Shown here: piece after piece, positions 7,248 to 15,510 of the stretch
How positions within the stretch are numbered: position 1 is the first letter of the stretch
Layout: each line of letters starts with the position of its first letter
DNA from: Orenia metallireducens
Lineage (GTDB): Bacteria > Bacillota > Halanaerobiia > Halobacteroidales > Halobacteroidaceae
Assembly: GCF_003001995.1 (NCBI RefSeq)
Contig: NZ_PVNB01000031.1
Span: 1 to 44,578, forward strand
Direction of reading: 5' to 3'
DNA length: 44,578 nt
Program-made: the position numbers and the translations under genes
The notes under the pieces: generated by a model
Database searches by the model: none
What the model saw: the letters and a program-made list of their open reading frames with translations, nothing else
Told to the model about the DNA's origin: nothing

Positions 7248-9623
7248 TTAGTCCCTACCCCTTAACAGGTTAAAGAAGTCAAAGATCTTATCCTTGATTT
7301 CTTCAGCTGGATTCTGTGGACCATGGATATTACATTTTTCTGTTGGAATAGTTTCATAGATATAATTTCCTTCTTCATCTGTTAACGGTAATTTAGTCTC
7401 GGGATCAATCTTCTTGACTGGAACTCCATTTTCATCAACGATAATACCTGTTTCTACTTGATAAGTTCTAGTTACTACCTCATCTTGTGGGCAGTAATCT
7501 GTAGCTATTAATCCTGTAGATTTATCTATCTTTATCTGGGCAGTGGCTTTGTGTAAAGTACCAACTTCTGTTGGTTCTGTACCTTCAATAAATAGCTCTT
7601 CCCGCCTTGCATTAGGAGGACAGTATTGATTAGGTAATAACCCATCTTCAATACAGATCTCTTTAGCAATAATATTATTTGGTCTTTTAAATTCTTTAAC
7701 TGGTCGATTTTCAACAACTTTTTTCATATAATCTCCCCAGATTTTAGAGGCTTCTCCACTGGAGATGATGTCCATCTTAATCTTACCAGTACCATCTTTG
7801 ATCAGATTTCCTTCTTTATCCTTCATCTGATACTCCATTCTAGTAGGAGAATCTTCACCAAGCCAGACTGATGTTACCAAATCAGGGGTGTAGCCTACAA
7901 ACCAAGCATCAGTGTAATCAGAGGTTGTTCCAGTCTTACCAGCAGCAGGTCTACCTAAATAAGCTCTCCAACCAGTTCCCCAGACTAAAGGTCCTCTAGA
8001 GATAGCAGATTTAAGCATATCTGTTACTAGATAAGCTACGCTCTCATCTAGAACAATATTTCGATGAACCTCATTGGACAAGATTATATTACCATTATTA
8101 TCTTCGACTTTAGTGATAGCAATAGGGTCTGTTTTAATACCACCAGTAGCAAAGACTCCATAGGCTGTAGACATCTCTAACGGTGTCACTCCTTTGGTCA
8201 AGCCACCTAAAGCTAGGGAGAGGTTTCTATCTTCAGGAACTAAGTTTTTAATTCCTAAGCTTTTAGCAACATTAATGGCATTACTAATCCCTACTCTTTC
8301 TAGTAATTTAACAGCTGACACATTGAGTGATTTTGCTAAGGCTATTCGCAAAGTAGTTGGACCATGATACTCTCCATCATAGTTTTTAGGAATCCATAGT
8401 TCATCCTCGTCACCATTGAGTGTTGTTTTATATCCTTTAGGAGTATCATCTACAACTGTTCCAGTCCCAGCACCTTGCTTGATAGCTGTAGTATAGACAA
8501 AGGGTTTAAATGCAGAACCTGGTTGTCGATAGGCTTGAGTTGTACGATTGAATTTATCATCACCGCGACCACCAATCATGGCTTTGATATAGCCAGTATG
8601 AGGGTCTATAGTAAGCAAAGCTACCTGTGGTTGAGTCTTACTCTGACCCCTTTGGCGAACAATAGTAGGTAAATAGTTGGTTTCAAAGGCGTGATCTACT
8701 GTTTCTTGGGCTTTTTTCTGCATATCTAAATCTAAAGTGGTATAAACCTTTAGCCCCCCAGTATAAACCTGCTTTGCACCAAATTTGTTAAGTAATTCTT
8801 TTCTAATGTATTCAACGAAATATGGGGCAACTTCAGCATTATTCTCTTCAGCTCTTTCAAGTTTAATCTCCTCATTAATTGCTTGTTTATAATCTCTTTG
8901 AGAGATATATCCCTGTTCCAACAGCTTTGTTAAGACAAGGTCTCTACGTTTTCTAGCCTTATCTAGATTTCTATAAGGAGAATAGCTATTTGGTGCTTTT
9001 GGTAGTCCTGCTATTAAAGCAGATTCAGCCAGAGTCAAGTTCTCTACATCCTTATTAAAATAAAATTTAGCAGCACTCTGTACACCATAAGCACTGTGCC
9101 CTAAAAAGATTTCATTTAGATAAAATTCAAGAATTTCTGCTTTAGTATACATTCTTTCAAATTGCATGGCGATATACATCTCTTGTAATTTCCGTGAGAA
9201 TAACTTTTCATGGGTTAAGAGGACATTTTTAGCCAACTGCTGAGTGATGGTACTAGCCCCTTCTACTTTGGCCATTGCCTTGATATCTACCCAGATAGCC
9301 CGTAAAATACCTCTAATATCTATTCCATAATGTTGATAGAATCGTTCATCCTCAATTGCTACAATAGCATTTTGTAAGTCTTTTGGAATTTTGTTAATAG
9401 GTACGTAGATTCTATCTTCTTTATATAGTTTAGTTAAAATTTCACCATTAGAAGCATATACTACACTACTTTCGCTTGTCTGCCATTGACCATAATCAGA
9501 GATATCAGGACTTCTTTTAATGATCCAGGTGACACCACCAATTATAGCTCCCATGCCGACAGCCATAGCTAATATAATTAATATTATAATTAATTGTTTA
9601 ATCTTCTGCCTGTCTTTAGACAA
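7248..9623 (-). CDS. class A penicillin-binding protein (PBP1A type)
   Basis: A bifunctional peptidoglycan synthase, 791 residues from TTG 9623. It has a cytoplasmic stub, one membrane anchor (about 10-33), then a GT51 glycosyltransferase domain (EDERFYQHYGID, GASTITQQLAKN, FLNEIFLG-type motif) that polymerises lipid II. The transpeptidase domain carries the SxxK motif GSAFKPF, the SxN motif KSLNVS and KTGTTSDYTDAW. A C-terminal extension of roughly 150 residues holds two Cys-containing repeats (CIEDGLLPNQYCP and STGLIATDYCP). The GTG at 9632 directly abuts the SD AAAGGGGTGA, so the TTG three codons later, with proper spacing, is the likelier start. Confidence 0.93.
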   Translation of the reverse strand: MSKDRQKIKQLIIILIILAMAVGMGAIIGGVTWIIKRSPDISDYGQWQTSESSVVYASNGEILTKLYKEDRIYVPINKIPKDLQNAIVAIEDERFYQHYGIDIRGILRAIWVDIKAMAKVEGASTITQQLAKNVLLTHEKLFSRKLQEMYIAMQFERMYTKAEILEFYLNEIFLGHSAYGVQSAAKFYFNKDVENLTLAESALIAGLPKAPNSYSPYRNLDKARKRRDLVLTKLLEQGYISQRDYKQAINEEIKLERAEENNAEVAPYFVEYIRKELLNKFGAKQVYTGGLKVYTTLDLDMQKKAQETVDHAFETNYLPTIVRQRGQSKTQPQVALLTIDPHTGYIKAMIGGRGDDKFNRTTQAYRQPGSAFKPFVYTTAIKQGAGTGTVVDDTPKGYKTTLNGDEDELWIPKNYDGEYHGPTTLRIALAKSLNVSAVKLLERVGISNAINVAKSLGIKNLVPEDRNLSLALGGLTKGVTPLEMSTAYGVFATGGIKTDPIAITKVEDNNGNIILSNEVHRNIVLDESVAYLVTDMLKSAISRGPLVWGTGWRAYLGRPAAGKTGTTSDYTDAWFVGYTPDLVTSVWLGEDSPTRMEYQMKDKEGNLIKDGTGKIKMDIISSGEASKIWGDYMKKVVENRPVKEFKRPNNIIAKEICIEDGLLPNQYCPPNARREELFIEGTEPTEVGTLHKATAQIKIDKSTGLIATDYCPQDEVVTRTYQVETGIIVDENGVPVKKIDPETKLPLTDEEGNYIYETIPTEKCNIHGPQNPAEEIKDKIFDFFNLLRGRD

Positions 9624-9864
9624 TATACTCACCCCTTTAAAAGATAATAGATATATTATAGATTCTTATTATCTTATTTATAATATTTTTAAGAAAGTTC
9701 ATAACTATTCTATCAAGGTAAAAGATAATCTGCCATTATCTTTTAGTTTTCAATATTTTTTATTAGTTTAGCTTATAATAGATATTGTCTTCTTAGTTCA
9801 TTAATTATCTGTGCTAAGACCTTTAAATATTATAACATAAAATAGACTTTATATATAGTAAATT

Positions 9865-9895
9865 CCCCGTTTAGCTACTAATCATACGGGGCTAA
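9865..9895. other. compact GC hairpin with possible pseudoknot
   Basis: In an AT-rich 450-bp gap, CCCCGT (9865-9870) and ACGGGG (9886-9891) form a 6-bp stem. The loop begins TTAG, and CTAA (9892-9895) follows the stem directly, so a 4-bp pseudoknot is possible. The rest of the gap 9624-10100 holds only the promoter and terminator listed here. No coding region was seen. Confidence 0.35.
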
Positions 9896-9913
9896 TGGAT
9901 TATTTTTACATAT

Positions 9914-9942
9914 TTGATATTGGGCTTTAATTGTGATATAAT
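9914..9942 (+). promoter_or_regulatory. sigma-A-type promoter upstream of tyrS
   Basis: TTGATA (9914-9919), a 17-base spacer and a perfect TATAAT (9937-9942) match the vegetative consensus. Transcription would start near 9949, about 23 bases before a terminator hairpin and 150 bases before tyrS. Confidence 0.65.
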
Positions 9943-9971
9943 GTTAAAAAAGTATTTCTAGATAAATAAAC

Positions 9972-10010
9972 ACTCTTTCTCTATTAATATACAAGAGGAA
10001 AGAGTTTTTT
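9972..10010 (+). terminator. terminator in the tyrS leader
   Basis: ACTCTTTC (9972-9979) pairs with GAAAGAGT (9998-10005), with further TCT/AGA pairs inside, and TTTTTT follows. Located between a good promoter and tyrS, it would make a ~60-nt RNA or act as an attenuator. I see no T-box elements around it. Confidence 0.7.
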
Positions 10011-10100
10011 AATGTTTGTTTAATATTAGATTTTTTTATTATTTTATAATGTAAATAATTTTAAATATTATAGATAGTAATGATGATAGGGGGCTATGTA

Positions 10101-11321
10101 ATGGAAATTGCAGAACAGTTGAAGATAATCAAACGAGGTATCGATGAGATGATTGGAGAAGAGGATTTAGTAAAGAAACTAAAGAAGTCCAAAGAAGAAG
10201 GTAAGGCATTAAAGGTGAAATTAGGACTAGATCCAACTGCTCCAGATATTCATTTAGGGCATACTGTAGTTTTACAGAAATTAAAGCAGTTTCAAGATTT
10301 AGGCCATGAAATTATCTTATTGATTGGTGATTTTACTGGTAGAATTGGAGATCCAACGGGTAAATCTAAGGCTAGAACTCAATTGACTGAAGAAGAGGTT
10401 AAAGAGAATGCTAGAACCTATGAAGAGCAGATCTTTAAGATCTTAGATCCCAAAAAGACTAAGGTAGTCTTTAATAGTCAATGGTTTGGAGAGATGAGTT
10501 TTAGTGATGCTATTCAGTTGTCATCTAATTATACAGTAGCTAGAATGTTAGAAAGGGAGGACTTCTCTAAGAGATACTCTAATAATCAACCAATTAGTAT
10601 CCATGAATTCTTCTATCCAATCTTACAGGGTTATGACTCCGTGGCAATTGAAGCTGATGTTGAATTAGGTGGAACCGATCAGAGATTCAATCTCTTAGCA
10701 GGGCGCAACTTGCAAAAAGAGTATGGTCAAGAGGCACAAGCGATTATTATGATGCCTTTACTAGAAGGTTTAGATGGTGTAGATAAAATGAGCAAGAGTA
10801 AAGGAAACTACATAGGAATCAATGAAGCACCTAGTGAGATGTTTGGTAAGGCTATGTCTATGCCTGATGAGCTGATCACCCGTTACTTTGAATTATTAAC
10901 AGATATCTCATTAGAAGAGTTGAATAAGATAAAAGAAGGCTTAGCTAATGGTGATTTACATCCAATGAAGATGAAGAAGAAGGTTGCTAGAGAGATAATC
11001 AATAAATATTACGATGAAGATACTGCTCATGCTGCTCAAGAGGAGTTTGAACGAGTCTTTAAAGAAGGAGATACTCCTGATGAAATTCCAGAGGTAGAAC
11101 TAGCTACTAGTGATTTAGAGGATGGTAAGTTATGGATTGTGAAGCTTGTTGCTGCTACTGGATTGGTAGATAGTAATAGTGAAGCTCGTCGCATGATTAA
11201 ACAAGGTGCTGTTAGTATAGATGATAAACGCTATGATAAAATGAATCTTGATATAGAAGTAAAGGATGGAATGGTTATCAAAGTTGGGAAGAGAAGATTT
11301 GCTAAGATAATTTTGAAGTAG
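10101..11321 (+). CDS. tyrS: tyrosyl-tRNA synthetase
   Basis: A 406-residue class I synthetase that charges tRNA-Tyr in the cytoplasm. It shows the HIGH signature HLGH (51-54), LGGTDQRFN in the tyrosine pocket, the KMSKS loop (DKMSKSKGN) and a C-terminal S4 domain (residues about 340-406, [17 protein letters not shown]). Length and the HLGH form resemble the TyrZ-type group, but I do not assign the paralogue firmly. The ATG at 10101 has AGGGGG seven bases upstream, better than the upstream ATGs at 10080 and 10083. The gene stands alone behind its own promoter. Confidence 0.95.
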   Translation: MEIAEQLKIIKRGIDEMIGEEDLVKKLKKSKEEGKALKVKLGLDPTAPDIHLGHTVVLQKLKQFQDLGHEIILLIGDFTGRIGDPTGKSKARTQLTEEEVKENARTYEEQIFKILDPKKTKVVFNSQWFGEMSFSDAIQLSSNYTVARMLEREDFSKRYSNNQPISIHEFFYPILQGYDSVAIEADVELGGTDQRFNLLAGRNLQKEYGQEAQAIIMMPLLEGLDGVDKMSKSKGNYIGINEAPSEMFGKAMSMPDELITRYFELLTDISLEELNKIKEGLANGDLHPMKMKKKVAREIINKYYDEDTAHAAQEEFERVFKEGDTPDEIPEVELATSDLEDGKLWIVKLVAATGLVDSNSEARRMIKQGAVSIDDKRYDKMNLDIEVKDGMVIKVGKRRFAKIILK

Positions 11322-11394
11322 AAAATTGATTAATTTAGAAATAATCTTGCACAAAATCACCCTTTAATTAATAAGATATTAAGGGGTGGTTAGA

Positions 11395-12048
11395 GTGCTT
11401 TTTTTCTTGAAAAGGTTTCTAAAAATTGGATTATCAGTAATAATAATCTTATCTCTGTTCTTTATAATATTGGTAGAAACTACTTTACAACCTATTTTAA
11501 ATAATATCTGTGAAGTTGAAGTGACAGGAATGTTAACCACTGTTATCAATAAAGGCATTAATAAGGCTACTAATGGATTATCCTATAATGATATGGTTAG
11601 AATTCAAACAAATCGGCAAGGGCATATCATTTTAATGGAACCCAATTTGAAGTTTGTAAATAGATTATCCTCTGATATCACTTTAGAGATACAGACAAGA
11701 TTGGATAACCTTAGTGAAAAGGTTATCACTATACCTATCTCTCAAATCTTTGGGGTTGAAGTCTTATCTAAATTCAGTCCAAGGGTCAATGCGCGAATAA
11801 TACCTCATGGAGCAGTAAAGACTGATGTTGTTGATGAGTTTGATTCTGTAGGGATTAATCAGACACGACACAGGCTTTATTTGAAGGTAAATACTAAGGT
11901 AAGGGTAGTTGTACCCCTTACAGGTACAGAGATAGCTGTAAACACACAGGTTCCTATGACAGAGGCTGTAATTGTTGGTCAGGTTCCCCAAGTGTATGTA
12001 GGATTAGAAAAGGGGCTATTTAAAGAAGGGGTAATCAAAAAGGAGTGA
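11395..12048 (+). CDS. yunB: sporulation protein YunB
   Basis: A 217-residue protein with one N-terminal membrane segment (about 10-33) and an extracytoplasmic domain. The NLKFVNRLSSDITLEIQTRL and PLTGTEIAVNTQVPMTEAVI stretches, together with length, match YunB. In Bacillus subtilis yunB is a sigma-E-regulated gene required for efficient sporulation; its molecular role is unclear. The GTG at 11395 has AAGGGGTGG upstream at good spacing, whereas the GTG at 11386 lies inside that SD. The downstream gene begins ten bases after the stop, suggesting an operon. Confidence 0.85.
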   Translation: MLFFLKRFLKIGLSVIIILSLFFIILVETTLQPILNNICEVEVTGMLTTVINKGINKATNGLSYNDMVRIQTNRQGHIILMEPNLKFVNRLSSDITLEIQTRLDNLSEKVITIPISQIFGVEVLSKFSPRVNARIIPHGAVKTDVVDEFDSVGINQTRHRLYLKVNTKVRVVVPLTGTEIAVNTQVPMTEAVIVGQVPQVYVGLEKGLFKEGVIKKE

Positions 12049-12057
12049 TAGATTACT

Positions 12058-12711
12058 ATGAAGAAGGAATTTAAAGTCAAGACACCTTTATATAGTAAAT
12101 GTATAGAAGTGCCTAAGATTATTGATAAGGCTACAGGTATACATATTCTAAGCCGTTTTGTCAAAGCGATTATCTTTACTACTGATGTTGTAGTGATTAA
12201 GAATAATAATGCTGATGCGATTATGGCTGTTTATCCTTTTACACCACAACCTATACTCTCCCATGCCTTAGCCACAGTAGCTAATATGCCATTGATGGTG
12301 GGGATAGGTGGAGGAACTACTCAAGGGGATAGAGTAGTAGAGCTTGCTTTAGATGCAGAATTTCAAGGGGTATTAGGGGTAGTATTGAATGCTCCCATCG
12401 ATAATAAGACTCTATCAGCTGTACGGCAGGCTGTAGAGATTCCTATTATTGTTTCTGTTGTATCTACTAAAAGGGTAGAAGAGAGGTTGAAGAATGGAGC
12501 TGATATTCTCAATGTCTGTGCAGGAAAGGATACAGTTGAAGTAGTTAAATATATTAGAGACAGATATCCTGATGTTCCTATTATGGCTACAGGTGGTTCA
12601 AGTGATAAAGCGATAGAAGAGACTATCGATGCAGGTGCGAATGCTATCGTTTATACACCTCCAACTACAACTCAATTGATGAAGGATTTGATGGCAACTT
12701 ATCGGACTTAA
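12058..12711 (+). CDS. TIM-barrel-like protein of unknown function
   Basis: A 217-residue soluble protein. Alternating beta/alpha segments and a glycine-rich phosphate-type loop (MATGGSSDKAIEETIDAGAN near 183-202) suggest a (beta/alpha)8 barrel like ThiG/HisF-type proteins. A second glycine-rich stretch is GIGGGTTQGD (about 82-91). Homologues are usually labelled 'hydrolase' in clostridial genomes, a label I cannot support from motifs. It sits ten bases after yunB with SD GGAGTGAT and is followed by a strong terminator, so it probably shares yunB's transcription. Substrate unknown. Confidence 0.6.
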   Translation: MKKEFKVKTPLYSKCIEVPKIIDKATGIHILSRFVKAIIFTTDVVVIKNNNADAIMAVYPFTPQPILSHALATVANMPLMVGIGGGTTQGDRVVELALDAEFQGVLGVVLNAPIDNKTLSAVRQAVEIPIIVSVVSTKRVEERLKNGADILNVCAGKDTVEVVKYIRDRYPDVPIMATGGSSDKAIEETIDAGANAIVYTPPTTTQLMKDLMATYRT

Positions 12712-12715
12712 TTTC

Positions 12716-12740
12716 AAAGCAGGCAGCTGCCTGCTTTTTT
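12716..12740 (+). terminator. intrinsic terminator
   Basis: AAAGCAGGCAGCTGCCTGCTTTTTT is a perfect stem with T-tail just after the TIM-barrel gene. Confidence 0.9.
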
Positions 12741-12870
12741 AAATTATTAATAGAGTAATAGTTTATCAAAAATAATGGTGATTAAAGCTTGATTGATTGA
12801 GATTTACCATTGTATTTTAATTATCAAAACTATAGAATTAAAGATATAGAGAGCAAAAGGAGGAATATTA

Positions 12871-13602
12871 ATGACAGAGAATACAAAAATTGTATTTGTG
12901 GTTAGCATAGGGTTGATAGTATCTTCACTGATTTTAGGAATATTCTTTTATCAGGCTCAAAAAGAAGTAAATACTATAAAGGTAGTAGGACTAGCATCTA
13001 GAGCCTTTGTAGCAGATAGAGTTAAATGGAATATAACTATAGAGGAGGAGATTTCAGAAGATAATCTCAAAAAAGGTTATCTACAATTAAAAGATAGTAC
13101 TGATAAATTAAAAGCAGAGCTGAAAGCAATTGATATCAAGCAAGAAGATATTAATATAAAACCTGTTAATGTCTATAAAGAGTATGATTATATAAATGAA
13201 AAAGGTCGAAGTAGCAAAGTTTTTAGAGGTTATAGACTACAACAGCATTTTTATGTTATTTCAGATAAAGTAGAAGAGATAGAAGAACTTAACTTTGATC
13301 CAATTAAACTCTTAGATAAAGGAGTTATTATTGAAAATTCTAATTTACAATATTTCTATTCTAAGATTGACCAATTGAAAAAGGATATTATATCTGAAGC
13401 AATGGTAAATGCTAAAGAAAGAGCTAATAAAATATTAGAGAATACTGATCTAAGTCTTGGCAAGACAGTATCTATCAAATCTGGAGTATTTCAGATTACA
13501 GAACCTTATTCTACTAATGTATCTAGTGGAGGTGTTTATAATACTTCTACTAAACATAAAGAGATTCGAGTAACTGTTCATGCTGTTTTTGAGATAGATT
13601 AA
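12871..13602 (+). CDS. SIMPL domain protein (DUF541)
   Basis: A 243-residue protein with one N-terminal membrane anchor (about 8-29) and an exported SIMPL domain. The family pattern begins after the anchor: VVGLASRAFVADRVKWNITIE, then QxxDIK/INIKP and the conserved YRLQQHFYVISDKV beta-meander. A C-terminal NAKERANKILENT helix and a final EIRVTVHAVFEI strand follow. SIMPL proteins are envelope or periplasmic proteins with no agreed biochemical role; YggE in E. coli is linked to oxidative stress. SD AGGAGG precedes the ATG. It has its own downstream terminator, so it is probably monocistronic. Confidence 0.82.
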   Translation: MTENTKIVFVVSIGLIVSSLILGIFFYQAQKEVNTIKVVGLASRAFVADRVKWNITIEEEISEDNLKKGYLQLKDSTDKLKAELKAIDIKQEDINIKPVNVYKEYDYINEKGRSSKVFRGYRLQQHFYVISDKVEEIEELNFDPIKLLDKGVIIENSNLQYFYSKIDQLKKDIISEAMVNAKERANKILENTDLSLGKTVSIKSGVFQITEPYSTNVSSGGVYNTSTKHKEIRVTVHAVFEID

Positions 13603-13652
13603 TTATGTTAGTATGTATAATAGAAGGGCATATTATCTAGAAGTATAAGATG

Positions 13653-13680
13653 GAATCTACGAAAGTAGGTTCTATTTTTT
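13653..13680 (+). terminator. terminator after the SIMPL gene
   Basis: GAATCTAC and GTAGGTTC pair (one G-U) around a GAAA tetraloop, followed by TATTTTTT. Confidence 0.8.
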
Positions 13681-13732
13681 ATTCTGTAGTCTTAATTAGG
13701 TTTATTTCAAAGCAACTTGGTTATAATAATTA

Positions 13733-13767
13733 TTAGTTATTAGCTGTATATTTTGGCTAAGAACTAA
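13733..13767. repeat. palindrome abutting the SD of the PRC-barrel gene
   Basis: TTAGTTATTAGC (13733-13744) and GCTAAGAACTAA (13756-13767) match in 11 of 12 pairs. The 3' arm touches the SD AAGGAGG, so folding in the mRNA could limit ribosome access. It may equally be a member of the intergenic palindromes seen elsewhere in the window. Confidence 0.5.
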
Positions 13768-13778
13768 GGAGGTTAACG

Positions 13779-14255
13779 ATGAAAAGAGGTCAAGAGTTAA
13801 TAGGATTATCAGTAATGGACTTGGAGATAGGTGAAGAGATAGGCCAAGTAACAGATGTATTCTTTGACCATCAATTACAGAGTATATTGGGCTTGAAGAT
13901 AAAGAAAAAAAAGGGAAGAGGTCAAGACTTTATTCCCTATGAGAAGTTATATAGCTTAGGTGAAGATATGGTTGTCATAAAGGATAAAAATTGTATCGGT
14001 GAATGTCAAGAGAGATATCAGAGCTTAATAGATGAAGGTGAGGTTATTGGACATAAGGTGATCAGTGACCAAGGAGAAGAGTTGGGTATGGTTGAAGATA
14101 TACTCCTTAATGATAATGGAAAGTTGGTTGCCTATGAACTAAGTGAGGGCTTAATTCAAGATATTTTGGAAGGAAGAGAGACTTTGACGATAGATAATAC
14201 TGTTAGCTATGGGAAAGATGCAATTATAGTCGAAAGTTCAAAGAGGTTGCCTTAA
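13779..14255 (+). CDS. PRC-barrel domain protein
   Basis: A 158-residue protein made of two PRC-barrel domains. The first spans about 1-70 (GQELIGLSVMDLEIGEEIGQV, then FDHQLQSILGLKI), and the second spans 85-158 (GEVIGHKVISDQGEELGMVE). PRC barrels are small beta folds used in RNA processing (RimM) and in many uncharacterised proteins. The gene starts a PRC / AI-2E permease / alaS order that I recall from other Clostridia, though its role there is unknown. A very good SD (AAGGAGG) precedes the ATG. The permease gene follows with only a few bases between them. Confidence 0.82.
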   Translation: MKRGQELIGLSVMDLEIGEEIGQVTDVFFDHQLQSILGLKIKKKKGRGQDFIPYEKLYSLGEDMVVIKDKNCIGECQERYQSLIDEGEVIGHKVISDQGEELGMVEDILLNDNGKLVAYELSEGLIQDILEGRETLTIDNTVSYGKDAIIVESSKRLP

Positions 14256-14269
14256 TAGGAGGGATGAGG

Positions 14270-15304
14270 TTGGGAAATCAAGAGAAGAGGGGTATTTTGT
14301 TATTAATCATCTGTCTGGCTTTCTACTTCTTCTATCATGTTAGAGTTATCCTACTCCCTTTTATATTGGCAATACTGTTGGCTTATCTAATAAATCCCTT
14401 GGTCGAGGAGCTGATTGATCGTGGACAGCCCCGGATTGGAGCATTAATCTTTATCTTTGGTCTCTTTATAACTATCTTTTCTTTTATTTTAATAACCTTT
14501 CTGCCAGCAATTATTGATGAGCTAGATGTGTTAGCTCATAGATTGCCTGATTATGCTATGAGGCTAGAGAGCTTGATAGATAAGGTCAATATTAAGTATC
14601 AGCGAATTGATCTTCCTGATACTGTAACTACTATCCTAGACAAGTCTATTAATAGATTAGAAGAGAATACATTGGAGTTTATCCAGAAAACCAGTGGAGT
14701 ACTTTTAGGATTATTATCTAGAATGTTCAGTTTAATAATGGCCCCTATTCTTGCTTTTTATCTACTAAAGGACTTAGAAGTGATTAAAGAGTTTTTATGG
14801 TCTTTAATTCCTAAAAGAAGAAAGAAGGGAATTAAAGTTCTGCTAGGAAGGGTAGATAGGTCATTATTTGGATTTTTTAAAGGGCAGCTATTAGTTAGTT
14901 TGCTAGTTGCTATTCTCTCTACCATTGGTTTATATTTATTGAATATTAAATTCTATCTAATCATTGGAATAATAGTGGGAATCTTTAATATAGTCCCTTA
15001 TTTTGGTCCGATTTTGGGTGCTCTACCAGCAGTTATAATAGCCAGCTTTAGTTCGAGCAAATTGGTTCTTATGGTTGTACTACTCTTTTTTGCCATTCAA
15101 CAGATCGAAGGTGGGGTTATTGCTCCCAAAATTATGGGAGAAGAGGTGGGCTTACATCCTATAGTCATTATCTTCTCACTTTTAGCAGGGGGAGAACTTC
15201 TTGGAATTATAGGGATGTTAATTGCTGTTCCTATTGCTGCTATCATTAAAGAACTACTGCGATATATAATTTATGAACTACTAATCTCAGTTGACAATAG
15301 ATAG
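14270..15304 (+). CDS. AI-2E family transporter (YtvI/PerM-like)
   Basis: A 344-residue polytopic membrane protein. Two or three segments lie in the first ~75 residues, then a ~90-residue extracytoplasmic/amphipathic stretch, then about five segments to the end. Family hallmarks are PFILAILLAYLINPLV near the N-terminus and a glycine/proline-rich GIFNIVPYFGPILGALPA motif. Members were named for autoinducer-2 export; others move Na+/H+ or have unknown substrates. The ATG at 14264 touches the SD AGGAGGG, so TTG 14270, six bases away, is preferred. Co-transcription with the PRC-barrel gene is likely. Confidence 0.82.
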   Translation: MGNQEKRGILLLIICLAFYFFYHVRVILLPFILAILLAYLINPLVEELIDRGQPRIGALIFIFGLFITIFSFILITFLPAIIDELDVLAHRLPDYAMRLESLIDKVNIKYQRIDLPDTVTTILDKSINRLEENTLEFIQKTSGVLLGLLSRMFSLIMAPILAFYLLKDLEVIKEFLWSLIPKRRKKGIKVLLGRVDRSLFGFFKGQLLVSLLVAILSTIGLYLLNIKFYLIIGIIVGIFNIVPYFGPILGALPAVIIASFSSSKLVLMVVLLFFAIQQIEGGVIAPKIMGEEVGLHPIVIIFSLLAGGELLGIIGMLIAVPIAAIIKELLRYIIYELLISVDNR

Positions 15305-15397
15305 CATTTTTAGTATGATAATTGTTAAGATTATATTTTCTTAGCTGTGAGTAATTTTGGTATTTTAATATAAAAGTGTTATCATATAAATTAGGCT

Positions 15398-15435
15398 AAA
15401 ATCTAGCTTTAAGATAATTTTAGCTAGATTTTTAT
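15398..15435 (+). terminator. hairpin with T-tail upstream of alaS
   Basis: AAATCTAGCT and AGCTAGATTT form a 10-bp stem followed by TTATC. It may end the permease transcript or lie in the alaS leader. No T-box consensus is visible in 15305-15510. Confidence 0.65.
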
Positions 15436-15510
15436 CTATTTTATAAGAGTCTTTATTTAGTTGAGTTCAAGATTAGATTTAAACTTATTGTTTACGGGAG
15501 GTTTATTTAG

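Noticed and set aside
9865-9895. preQ1-I riboswitch
   Set aside because: The stem and part of the loop look similar, but the A-rich linker and tail needed for ligand binding are absent, and no queuosine gene follows.
9624-10100. T-box riboswitch upstream of tyrS
   Set aside because: No AGGGTGGNACCGCG-like antiterminator sequence or specifier stem is visible, and the promoter-to-terminator distance (about 25 bases) is far too short for one.
15305-15510. T-box leader of alaS
   Set aside because: Only a simple hairpin with T-tail is present; no T-box consensus or specifier loop with an Ala codon could be found.
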